This document shows, one piece after another, positions 10,309-18,638 of a stretch of 64,000 nucleotides of DNA. Each line of letters begins with the position of its first letter. Position 1 is the stretch's first letter. The stretch is taken from NCBI RefSeq assembly GCF_014645555.1, contig NZ_BMLY01000011.1:1-64000 (forward strand), given 5' to 3'. A model generated the notes under the pieces. It saw only the letters and a program-made list of their open reading frames with translations, had not been told where the DNA came from and did not search any database. Made by a program: the position numbers and the translations under genes. Source of the stretch: Silvimonas amylolytica (GTDB taxonomy: Bacteria > Pseudomonadota > Gammaproteobacteria > Burkholderiales > Chitinibacteraceae).

Positions 10309-11868
10309 ATGCGAAAGTTTGGTGAACTGGTGGTGCTTGTGGTGGATGACTTTGAACCCATGCGCAAGGCCACTCTGACGCAATTACGCAGCATGGGCAT
10401 TGAGCGAGTGGTCCAGGCCAAAGACGGTGCTGAGGCTTTGCGCATTCTGAAGCGCCAGACCGTGGATATGATCCTGTCTGACTGGAATATGCCCATCATG
10501 ACCGGGCTGGATTTTCTGATCGCTGTGCGCAAAGACGAAGCACTGAGCCATTTGCCCTTCGTGATGGTTACCGCAGAGACTGAGCGCAAGCGCATCGAAG
10601 AAGCCATTTATGCAGGCGTCAGTGATTTTCTGGTTAAACCATTCACGCCAGAGCGGCTGGAATCCCGGATCGAAAAGGCGCTGGACTGGGTGCCGCGCGC
10701 GCTGCAACCCAAACCGGCCGAAAAACAGTCCGTCCCTAAGCTTGCCCTTGAGCAAAAGGTGGAATTGGGTAAACCGACCTTGCTGGTGGTGGACGACACG
10801 CCAGATAACATGGAGTTGTTGTCCCAACTCTTTAAAGATGAATATCGCGTGCGCGTCGCGCCCAGTGGCGAAAAGGCTTTGGAAATCTGCCACTCTGACG
10901 CTCCGCCAGATCTTGTGCTGCTGGATGTGATGATGCCGGACATGGATGGCTTTGAAGTAGCCCGGCAAATGCGGGAACACCCGGTATCTGAGGTCATTCC
11001 GGTGATTTTTGTGACAGCCATGACGCAGGATGATGCCCGTCTCACCGGGCTGGAATTGGGTGCGATCGACTTTGTGACCAAACCGATTAACCCAGAACAA
11101 CTTACCCTGCGCGTGCGTAATTTCATGCGCTACGTAGAGTTACGCCGTGACTTGCAGGCCAACTACGACGCCATGCTAGAGTCTGCCCGCTTGCGCGAAG
11201 AAGTTGAACACATGACCCGCCACGACATGAAAGGCCCGATTTCCGGCGTGATCAGTCTGACGCAGGGGCTGATGTCTGCCGAGGGGCTGAACGCGCAACA
11301 GAAAGACATCCTAGGGTCGGTGGAAGAATCTGCCTTGCAATTACTCAGCATGATCAACCTCACCTCTGAAATCTACAAAATAGAAACAGACCGCTTTGTG
11401 CTGAACCCAGCGCCGATAGATATCAGCAGCGTGCTGCGCCGCGTGGTGGAAATGTACCGCGCCGTATTCAAAGAAAAACAACTGACGCTCTCTGTCGATA
11501 CCGATATGCCCGTCGGCGAAATGGCGCCCCGGGCATTGGGCGACGAAATGTTCTGCTACTCGGTGTTTCAGAACCTGATCAAGAACGCCTGTGAAGCGGC
11601 ACCAGTAAAAAGCCGGGTTACCGTAGAGCTGTCCCCCGAGGACCCGCTGCGCATCAGCATTACCAATTTAGGCGTAATCCCACAGACCATCCGGCACACG
11701 TTCTTTGAAAAATTCACCACCTTTGGCAAGCAAGGCGGCTCTGGCTTGGGTACTTATTCGGCCAGGCTGCTCACCGAAGCCCAGCATGGCAGGATTGATT
11801 TCGAAGTGTCCGACATTGATGGTACAACCACCATCAATGTGTATTTGTTGCCGGCCAAGGTGAAGTGA
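10309..11868 (+). CDS. Double-receiver sensor histidine kinase
   Basis: A soluble 519-residue protein with no membrane segment. Receiver 1 is CheY-like, with D58 in LSDWNMPIMTG. Receiver 2 (about 155-275) has D206 in LLDVMMPDMDG. A linker helix then leads to a HisKA-type dimerisation domain with H305 in MTRHDMKGPISG and an ATPase domain with N-box NLIKNACEAA and a GGSGLGTYSARLL motif. The usual D-x-G-x-G of the first glycine box is replaced by NLGVIP, a variant seen in other kinases, so activity is plausible but not certain. As the last gene of the phosphorelay operon it could integrate two upstream phosphoryl inputs and return signal to its neighbours. Confidence 0.88.
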   Translation: MRKFGELVVLVVDDFEPMRKATLTQLRSMGIERVVQAKDGAEALRILKRQTVDMILSDWNMPIMTGLDFLIAVRKDEALSHLPFVMVTAETERKRIEEAIYAGVSDFLVKPFTPERLESRIEKALDWVPRALQPKPAEKQSVPKLALEQKVELGKPTLLVVDDTPDNMELLSQLFKDEYRVRVAPSGEKALEICHSDAPPDLVLLDVMMPDMDGFEVARQMREHPVSEVIPVIFVTAMTQDDARLTGLELGAIDFVTKPINPEQLTLRVRNFMRYVELRRDLQANYDAMLESARLREEVEHMTRHDMKGPISGVISLTQGLMSAEGLNAQQKDILGSVEESALQLLSMINLTSEIYKIETDRFVLNPAPIDISSVLRRVVEMYRAVFKEKQLTLSVDTDMPVGEMAPRALGDEMFCYSVFQNLIKNACEAAPVKSRVTVELSPEDPLRISITNLGVIPQTIRHTFFEKFTTFGKQGGSGLGTYSARLLTEAQHGRIDFEVSDIDGTTTINVYLLPAKVK

Positions 11869-11870
11869 AC

Positions 11871-12185
11871 CTAAACGGCGACGCATGCCGAGGCATGAAT
11901 CGCAGCAATGCGCACGACTGGTTCAGCGTCCTTGAGTGCCACAACCACAGTCTTCACCGTCTGTTCGCTGGGGTAGTGTGCGACCTCTTTAAGCGCTGTG
12001 GCACGGCGGATGGGGGGTATGGGCGGGTCCAGCAACAGCACGTTCAGGATATCGGCGGCGCCTATTCCGCCATTGCGCAGGCTGTGCATCATTTCGCCAT
12101 ATTGGTGGAAAATTCTTGGGGCAATCAGGCCTGATTCTGAATTAACCCAGTTTTTGTAGTCACGACATTGTCCGCTTCGCTTCCC
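11871..12185 (-). pseudogene. Remnant of a multihaem cytochrome/HEAT-repeat protein
   Basis: The minus-strand frame reads KNWVNSESGLIAPRIFHQYG, then MMHSLRNGG, then a HEAT-like repeat with PPIRRATALKEVAHYP and VKTVVVALKDAEPVVRIAA before stopping. As I recall them, this resembles the middle of periplasmic multihaem c-type cytochromes fused to HEAT and TPR repeats, in which a similar HYGEALHAGRRG segment leads into HEAT units. The haem-binding N-terminus and the C-terminal repeats are missing, and no start codon with a signal peptide is present. It is therefore a both-ends-truncated remnant, convergent with and almost touching the double-receiver kinase gene. Confidence 0.55.
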
Positions 12186-12448
12186 ATACCAGCCATATGC
12201 GTCGGAGGGACTAAATGGCTGCTCAGGCCGATAAGCAGTCTAGTCACCCCTATCAGCAGCAAATTACGCGTGCATGCCCTTCTATGTGATCACACCCAAC
12301 GAACCCACACCCAAGCTGCAGCACCGCGGACCCTATCGCTGGAGTCAGCGCAGGTTTTCTGCCACCTAATCGGCAACCAATCTATAGGACTGCCAGAGAC
12401 TGAGCTGAGAAGAGTTTCTGACTTCAAAAAATCGTGTTCGACCCAATG

Positions 12449-12474
12449 AAAAAGCCCTCTCTCGAGGGCTTTTT
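12449..12474 (-). terminator. Terminator downstream of glmS
   Basis: A perfect hairpin (AAAGCCCTC with GAGGGCTTT) has A/T runs on both sides, so it can act in either direction. It lies 78 nt past the glmS stop. A 13-nt direct repeat (GAGTTTCTGACTT) occurs on each side, at 12412-12424 and 12495-12507. Confidence 0.8.
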
Positions 12475-12551
12475 CTGCTAATGCAGCATCAAATGAGTTT
12501 CTGACTTTAATAGGTCAAATTGGTGTGATCAACGGACGTTCAAAACCCGCT

Positions 12552-14375
12552 TCATTCCACAGTCACGGATTTGGCCAGGTTACGCGGCTTGTCTACATCG
12601 GTGCCTTTGCGGCAGGCGGTGTGATAGGAAAGCATTTGCAGTGGCAGGGTGAGAACGACCGGGGCGAGCGGGCCGGCGGCGACGGGGAGTGTCAGTACCC
12701 GGTGGCTGCCCGCGTGGGCGGCTTCGCAGCCAGGTTCGGCCAGCAGGAAGACTTTGCCGCTGCGTGCTTGTACTTCGCGCAGGTTAGAGACGACTTTTTC
12801 AAGCAGTTCGTCGTTCACCGCGCAGGCAATCACCGGCATGTCTTCGTCTACCAGCGCCAGCGGGCCGTGTTTGAGTTCACCCGCAGCGTAGCCTTCAGCA
12901 TGGATGTAGGCGATTTCCTTGAGTTTGAGCGCGCCTTCCAGGGCGATCGGAAACAAGGTGTGGCGGCCAAGGAACAGGGCGTTGTGATAGTGCGCCAGTT
13001 CTTGCGCCCAGGCTTCCAGCTTGCTGTCCATGGCCAGCACTTCTTCCACCAGGACAGGCAGGCGGTGCAGTGCCTCGGTGATCTCGGCCAGCTGTGTGGC
13101 ATCCAGTGTGTTACGGCTACGCGCCAGTGCGGCGGCAAAAACGTAGAGTGCGACCAGTTGCGTGGTGAAGGCCTTGGTCGACGCGACGCCGATTTCCAGC
13201 CCAGCCTGGGTCAGGAACAGGAGGTCTGACTCTCGGGTCAGCGTGGAGTGCGGCACATTGCAAATGGCCAGTACTTTGACATCACCCCGTTCCCGGGCAG
13301 AGCGCATGGCAGCCAGCAGGTCGGCGGTTTCTCCGGATTGAGAAATAGCGATGATCAGCGTGCCGTCTTGCTCACGGCCCTTGCGATAGCGGTATTCGCT
13401 GGCGATGTCCACGCTCACGGGCAAGCCGGTCCATTCTTCAATCCAGTAGCGGGCGACCAGGCCGGCATGATAGCTGGACCCACACGCCACAATGCGCACG
13501 GCGGGAGCCGCAGCGAAGAGTTCATCTGCTTGCGGGCCAAACAGTGCGCTCTGGCAACCCAGTTCAATAACACGCTGCAGCGTGTTGGCGATGGCAACAG
13601 GTTGCTCGAAGATCTCTTTTTGCATGTAGTGGCGATAATGGCCCAGATCAGCAGAATCTGCGGCGACATCGACGGTGCGTGCCTGGCGAGTCACGGCCTC
13701 ACCGGCGGCATTGTAGATACGCACTTCATTGCGGCGCAGTTCGGCCAGATCCCCTTCTTCCAGGTAGATCATGCGCTGGGTTACCGGCAGCAATGCCGCG
13801 ATGTCAGAGGCGAAGAACTGTTCCCCGAACCCCAAACCCAACACGAGCGGGCTACCACGGCGAGCGCAAATGATGCGGTCAGGGAAGTCGCGACTGATTA
13901 CGCCAATGGCAAAGGCGCCAGTCAGACGGCCAACCGTGGCTTGTACTGCGGCCAGGAGGTCGTTGGCGCGTTCCAGATAATGATGGACGAGGTGAGCAAT
14001 GACTTCGCTGTCGGTCTCGGACGTAAAACGATAGCCCTGGGCTTGCAGTTCAGTCCGCAAGGCGTTGTGGTTTTCAATGATGCCGTTGTGCACGATCAGT
14101 ACGCTGTCACCGCCCAGATGCGGGTGGGCGTTGAGTTCGGTCGGCGCACCATGCGTCGCCCAGCGAGTGTGTGCCAGACCTGCCAGTGCGGTCTGGCCTT
14201 CTGCTTTGGCAGTCAGATCAGCAACCCGCCCGTTCACGCGGACACGATCAAAATGACCGCTGGAGGACAGCGCCAGGCCACTGGAATCGTAACCCCGGTA
14301 TTCAAGCCGTTGCAGCCCGGCCAACAAGATGGGCACAACATTTCGTTCCGAGATGGCACCAACGATTCCACACAT
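12552..14375 (-). CDS. glmS: Glutamine-fructose-6-phosphate aminotransferase (isomerising)
   Basis: Converts fructose-6-phosphate and glutamine to glucosamine-6-phosphate, the entry step to UDP-GlcNAc for peptidoglycan and LPS. The start is set at MCGIVGAISE (14375) because Cys2 must become the N-terminal nucleophile of the glutaminase domain, and an AGGAAC ribosome binding site precedes it. This gives 607 residues, the family norm. The N-terminal class II amidotransferase domain carries RWATHG and HNG motifs. Two SIS isomerase domains follow (GCGSSYHAG, SQSGETAD), and the C-terminus ends in KSVTVE, the classic GlmS tail. It is transcribed away from the phosphodiesterase gene behind its own leader. 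No glmS ribozyme is visible. Confidence 0.97.
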   Translation of the reverse strand: MCGIVGAISERNVVPILLAGLQRLEYRGYDSSGLALSSSGHFDRVRVNGRVADLTAKAEGQTALAGLAHTRWATHGAPTELNAHPHLGGDSVLIVHNGIIENHNALRTELQAQGYRFTSETDSEVIAHLVHHYLERANDLLAAVQATVGRLTGAFAIGVISRDFPDRIICARRGSPLVLGLGFGEQFFASDIAALLPVTQRMIYLEEGDLAELRRNEVRIYNAAGEAVTRQARTVDVAADSADLGHYRHYMQKEIFEQPVAIANTLQRVIELGCQSALFGPQADELFAAAPAVRIVACGSSYHAGLVARYWIEEWTGLPVSVDIASEYRYRKGREQDGTLIIAISQSGETADLLAAMRSARERGDVKVLAICNVPHSTLTRESDLLFLTQAGLEIGVASTKAFTTQLVALYVFAAALARSRNTLDATQLAEITEALHRLPVLVEEVLAMDSKLEAWAQELAHYHNALFLGRHTLFPIALEGALKLKEIAYIHAEGYAAGELKHGPLALVDEDMPVIACAVNDELLEKVVSNLREVQARSGKVFLLAEPGCEAAHAGSHRVLTLPVAAGPLAPVVLTLPLQMLSYHTACRKGTDVDKPRNLAKSVTVE

Positions 14376-14712
14376 GGGGTAGTTCCTGTATCGCGATTTT
14401 GTTGCCGTGCACCAACACACGGGGAAGCACCGAAATGTACGCATCGGCACTGGTATCGTCGTTACACAAAAACCCTGAAACCACTTAAGGGGTTTGTAGC
14501 GGCGAATGTAACACTACTTTACCGCCCCAAAATACCTTTGAAACCCGCTTTAATACTGGTTTATTCGCGGAAACAACAAAATCTTGCGTGACGAAAAAAC
14601 ACACCATCGGATGATACCTTTTTTCAAAGTGGTATTATCGTCCAGGGCAATTCCAAGCAGCCGATCATCCATTTTTTACCGTCAGGGTGGCCGCCCTGCG
14701 CGCCTGTGCACA
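14376..14712 (-). promoter_or_regulatory. glmS leader/promoter region
   Basis: 337 bases lie between the phosphodiesterase stop codon and the glmS start. There is no gene here. The region is AT-richer than its neighbours and must contain glmS promoter and leader sequence. I could not place -35 and -10 boxes with confidence, and the leader does not look like a ribozyme fold. Confidence 0.4.
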
Positions 14713-15480
14713 TCAAAAGTGAATCACGTCACCCTGCTCAAGTCGCTTGAGCTGCAAATCGGGGCCCGCCTGACCAGTAAGCTCCCGCATGATCAGGTCA
14801 TGATCAAACGGCTTCAAATGGGTAATGCGAATATCCAGGCCGCCCGGTAGCGCTTTGAGCGCCGCCAGTAGCCGTTGCGGCGTGAGGTGACGGGAAGCGC
14901 GGGCCAGTGCGGCTTCATGGTCGGCAAAAGCGGTTTCGATAATCAATGTTTGCAGATTGTCGATAACACTGACGGCCTGCCAGAACGGCGCGTGATCATC
15001 GGTATCGCCAGAAAACACCACGGACGCATTACCGCTATCTATATGGTAGGCGACGGCGGGGACGGTATGCAGTACGGGTAAGGCTGTCAGCGCCAGGCCG
15101 CCCAATGTACATGTATCGCCGCGCTCCATGACTTCGTAGCGCAAGAGGCCGCGATCCGGGTGCGGAATCTGCGTGAAATCAGGCCAGACCTGCCAGTTGA
15201 AGATGTGCCGCTGCAGCGTATCAAGCGCAGACTGGCTCGCGTGGACGGTCACGGGTGTGGTGCGTACCGGCGCAACGGTGTCCAGCAACAACGGCAGGCA
15301 GGCGATATGGTCCAGGTGGGCATGCGTCAGAAATACGTGGTCAATGCGCGCCAGTTCAGCCAGCGACAAATCCGCCAGACCTGTTCCGGCATCAATCACC
15401 ATGTTTTCGCCCAGTCGCAGCGATGTGGTGCGGTTGCCTGCACCGATTCCGCCGCTACACCCCAAAACCTGCAGTTCCAT
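14713..15480 (-). CDS. MBL-fold class II cyclic-nucleotide phosphodiesterase
   Basis: A 255-residue cytoplasmic metallo-beta-lactamase-fold hydrolase. It begins with LQVLGCSGGIG and carries the metal motif THAHLDHIACLPLL near residue 75, plus VFSGDTDDHAPF and a final ITHLKPFDHD. This pattern fits class II 3',5'-cyclic-nucleotide phosphodiesterases (PDEase_II) better than lactonases or RNase Z. The gene lies 119 bp downstream of a class III adenylate cyclase gene on the same strand, which supports a role in removing cAMP. Zn-dependent hydrolysis is certain from the motifs. The cAMP substrate is inferred from family and context. Confidence 0.82.
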   Translation of the reverse strand: MELQVLGCSGGIGAGNRTTSLRLGENMVIDAGTGLADLSLAELARIDHVFLTHAHLDHIACLPLLLDTVAPVRTTPVTVHASQSALDTLQRHIFNWQVWPDFTQIPHPDRGLLRYEVMERGDTCTLGGLALTALPVLHTVPAVAYHIDSGNASVVFSGDTDDHAPFWQAVSVIDNLQTLIIETAFADHEAALARASRHLTPQRLLAALKALPGGLDIRITHLKPFDHDLIMRELTGQAGPDLQLKRLEQGDVIHF

Positions 15481-15599
15481 CCTCTCTCCGCTTGACCGGT
15501 CTGTACCCGGTGGCTGGTCAGCGCCAAGTTTAACCCCGCCTGCCGGCGGCCTGGCACTGTTTATGTATCAAGAATACCCGGGCGTAGTTCCGACCCTTT

Positions 15600-17801
15600 T
15601 TATTTACTTTCAAAGGCATGCACACCATCCCAATGATCTGGCGGTGGACTGGCTTGCATGGTTTCAAGCCGTGTTTGCCAGACGGCATATAATCCGCAGT
15701 CCGCCTGGGTACGCAGAATCTGCAATTGCCGCAACGCCTCGGCCCACTGACGCGCGCGATAGGCTATCAACACGCCAGCAAAGCCATCTGCCTGCGCCTG
15801 TAGCACCGGGTCAGCGACGGCCGATAAAGGCTCATAAAGCGTGACCGCGTCTTCCCGACCCTTGACGCGTACGCGATCCACTTCGCGATAGACAAAACCC
15901 GGCGCGGCATCATGCGTGGCAGCTGACACCAGGACCGGTACCCCGTAGAACTTGGTCAGGCTTTCAATCCGGCTGGATAGATTAACTGCATCACCCATGG
16001 CGGTATAAGTAAGCCGGTAACTTGACCCCATGTCGCCCACTGTGGCTATGCCGGTATGTACGCCCACGCCCACCACAACTTGCGGCCAGTTGCGCATGGC
16101 AAAGCGCTGATTCAGCGGTCGAATGGCAGCCACGATATTGAGCGCAGCCAGCACGGCGTTGTGGGCATGTAATGGGTCCGGAATTGGCGCTCCCCAAAAG
16201 GCCATGACGCAATCGCCGATATATTTGTCGATTGTGCCAGGTTGCCCGCTGCGGATGACTGTCGAAATCTCAGTCAGGAAAGCGTTCATGAACTGGGTCA
16301 GTTCTGCCGGCGGCATGCTTTCACTGATGGAGGTAAACCGGCGGACATCTGTAAACAGGATCGACAGTTCTCGGCTTTGACCGGCCATGGTGTAACGCCC
16401 TGGGTCAGCGCTCATGCGATCAACCAGCTCCGGCACCACATACTGGCCAAATAACTCCCGCAGTTGCGACTGCCGCCGCGTCACAAAGATATAGCCCCAG
16501 GCCATGTTGAGCACGTACAACAACAAGACCAATGTGAGGGTCGACGCAAACGGAAAATCGACGTGTTGCACGCGCCACAGCCAGACATCTCCAGCGGCGA
16601 GCACGGCCAGCAACACCAGCACCAGCAGCGAAGACTGCAACGGCGGGCGGCGGGCCAGCAACCAGACCAGCAAGGGCGTGAGCAGCGCCAGCAAGACCAC
16701 TTCGGCCCCCAGCAGATAACCAGGCCGCGAGGGCAAAGCACCATCGAGCATGGCGGATATCAGATTGGCGTGGATCTCGACCCCCGGGTAGGCCTCGCCC
16801 ACCGGGGTGACGCGCAAGTCATTCAGTCCGGGTGTTGTGGCACCGAGCAAGATAATCCGGTTGGTCAGCGTAGCGGCCGGGATATTGCCGTTCAGGACAT
16901 CAATGGCGGAAAAATAATCAAATGAGCGCGCGGGGCCACGATACGGCACGGTGGCGCGACCATACTGATCCACCGCCAGCCGGGTTTTTCCCACCCGCAG
17001 GGCTTCCAGCTGCGGCACCCCTGCACCTGCTTCAATCACCGGCGAGATCGCAGCGTTGCCCAACGCCTGTTGCACCAGCGCCAGAGATAGCGCCGGGTAA
17101 TACTGGCCGTTAATCTGGACCAGCAGAGGCACGCGGCGGATCACGCCATCTGCATCGACCGTTGGTACAAAATGCCCCCCCGCTGCCGCTGCAGTTTGCA
17201 ATTGGGCCAGGTTGGCCCCGTAATGCATAGCTTGCGGGATTGCGGTCGCAACGGGTGCCAGATCGCCCGCATCCAGCGCCGGTGGCGGCAACACGCCTGC
17301 GGAGACTGCCTTTGGGTCCTGACTGAAATAAAACCCAAGCACGGTATTGCGTTGAGCCAGCGACGTGGCGAATCGGGAATCGGTATCCAGCCGTGGAGCA
17401 ATGCGGTTCAGCGTACTGGCAAACTCCGGGACATCGGACAACTCCCCACTGGCAAGGCGCCGCAGCGTGGCAAGGCCGGTGCTGTCGTCGGTTTCTGCAA
17501 ACACCACATCAAAACCCAATGCTTTGGCGTGATCGCGTACGAACACCTGATCCACCAGCCGGGCCATGACATCGCGGCGCCACGGCCAACGGCCCAGCGC
17601 GGCCAGGCTTTTTTCGTCGATGTCGATGATGGCAACGCGAGGATCCGGGCCGGTGGCTGCCGCCAGGCGCACCCGCGTGTCATACAGATAGGCGTCCAGC
17701 CGGTCTAGCGCCGGCAAGCGCAATGCGTTCAGCGCGTGTGCCGCCAGCAGCACAAAGCAAAGCAGACCCATGACGATCTGCGGCCAGTGTTTTCTTAGCA
17801 A
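15600..17801 (-). CDS. CHASE2-domain class III adenylate cyclase
   Basis: A 733-residue inner-membrane sensor cyclase. An N-terminal membrane anchor is followed by a periplasmic CHASE2 domain (about 30-340), three transmembrane helices (about 350-425), and a class III nucleotide cyclase domain (about 470-640). The catalytic domain has metal aspartates in LFTDVRRFT and IGDCVMAFWG, the purine-selecting lysine in DKYIGD, and TYTAMGDAVNLSSRIE carrying the transition-state Asn and Arg. This combination points to ATP rather than GTP. The start is a TTG at 17801 with a GAGGGT ribosome binding site. An ATG at 17771 is the alternative. It lies downstream of FHA and PP2C genes and upstream of a cyclic-nucleotide phosphodiesterase gene. 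Confidence 0.92.
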   Translation of the reverse strand: MLRKHWPQIVMGLLCFVLLAAHALNALRLPALDRLDAYLYDTRVRLAAATGPDPRVAIIDIDEKSLAALGRWPWRRDVMARLVDQVFVRDHAKALGFDVVFAETDDSTGLATLRRLASGELSDVPEFASTLNRIAPRLDTDSRFATSLAQRNTVLGFYFSQDPKAVSAGVLPPPALDAGDLAPVATAIPQAMHYGANLAQLQTAAAAGGHFVPTVDADGVIRRVPLLVQINGQYYPALSLALVQQALGNAAISPVIEAGAGVPQLEALRVGKTRLAVDQYGRATVPYRGPARSFDYFSAIDVLNGNIPAATLTNRIILLGATTPGLNDLRVTPVGEAYPGVEIHANLISAMLDGALPSRPGYLLGAEVVLLALLTPLLVWLLARRPPLQSSLLVLVLLAVLAAGDVWLWRVQHVDFPFASTLTLVLLLYVLNMAWGYIFVTRRQSQLRELFGQYVVPELVDRMSADPGRYTMAGQSRELSILFTDVRRFTSISESMPPAELTQFMNAFLTEISTVIRSGQPGTIDKYIGDCVMAFWGAPIPDPLHAHNAVLAALNIVAAIRPLNQRFAMRNWPQVVVGVGVHTGIATVGDMGSSYRLTYTAMGDAVNLSSRIESLTKFYGVPVLVSAATHDAAPGFVYREVDRVRVKGREDAVTLYEPLSAVADPVLQAQADGFAGVLIAYRARQWAEALRQLQILRTQADCGLYAVWQTRLETMQASPPPDHWDGVHAFESK

Positions 17802-17934
17802 GCGGCACCCTCGGTTTGGTGGAGCATCCAGACAACAGAGGAATGTACGGGAAGTGGCAGGGCGAAGCCAGCCGCCGTGCGATCAGGTACGGCGCTCGTC
17901 CTGATCGCGGCGCTCACTCCGCGCACTACAACGC

Positions 17935-18570
17935 TTAACGGTAAAAGAACGCCATTTTGACGCCCGCCAGCTCAATCAGGTCTTCTTCCTTGAGTGGATG
18001 CGGCGTCGCGCCGATTTCACGGTTATTGACCAGCGGGCGCTTGGGCCCTTCAACGTGAGAGATAGCGTAACCATCGCTGCGACGGCCAATCGAGGCGACC
18101 TGAAGACCGGCTTTGCCCAGGGTTGTACTGGCTTTGTTCAACTCTACTTCGCGCCCGGCGGCGCTGCCAGTCAGTACGCGAACGACACCAATGCGCGTGC
18201 CTTTCGGGCGGGTGGCACTGGTTGGCGGCACCAGCAGCTGCGTGGCTTCAAAACCATCGGCGGCAGCCGGACGCGGTGCGGCGTTGCTGGTATGAAAAGT
18301 GAAAACGTGTTTGCCAATACGAATCTGGTCACCGTCGTTCAGTTTGCACTGGACAATGCGTTGACCATTGACTGCGGTGCCATTGGTACTGCGCTGGTCT
18401 TCAATGACGTATTCACCCCGCATGCAGCGGATCAGCGCGTGCTCGCCCGAAATCGACAGGTGATCCACCTGGATTTCATTGTGCGGCCGCCGACCAATGC
18501 GCGTGACGTCCGGCTTGAGCTGGAATTCATTGATGTAGTTGCCAGAAAGGCTCAGTATCAATTTGGCCAT
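17935..18570 (-). CDS. FHA-domain protein (two FHA units)
   Basis: A 211-residue cytoplasmic phosphothreonine-binding protein. The first FHA domain (about 5-95) has the core motif set RIGRRPHNEIQ, SISGEHA and RSTNGTAVNG, so it can be expected to bind phosphopeptides. After a proline-rich linker, residues 125-211 form a second, degenerate FHA-like unit (LGKAGLQVASIGRR, VNNREIG) that lacks the full binding motif. It sits 68 bp after the PP2C phosphatase gene on the same strand and before the CHASE2 cyclase gene. This suggests a Ser/Thr-phosphorylation circuit whose kinase is encoded elsewhere. Confidence 0.9.
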   Translation of the reverse strand: MAKLILSLSGNYINEFQLKPDVTRIGRRPHNEIQVDHLSISGEHALIRCMRGEYVIEDQRSTNGTAVNGQRIVQCKLNDGDQIRIGKHVFTFHTSNAAPRPAAADGFEATQLLVPPTSATRPKGTRIGVVRVLTGSAAGREVELNKASTTLGKAGLQVASIGRRSDGYAISHVEGPKRPLVNNREIGATPHPLKEEDLIELAGVKMAFFYR

Positions 18571-18638
18571 CGTCTTTCCCGTAATTCCCTTTCAAGCTTC
18601 TTGTGTTTGTACGTCTGGCCGCGCTGCAATCAAGCGGC

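Noticed and set aside
13248-14591. 447-codon plus-strand open frame opposite glmS
   Set aside because: It is antisense to intact glmS, with no ribosome binding site and no family similarity.
14376-14600. glmS ribozyme in the leader
   Set aside because: The ribozyme is a Gram-positive feature, and no matching core or cleavage-site context is visible here.
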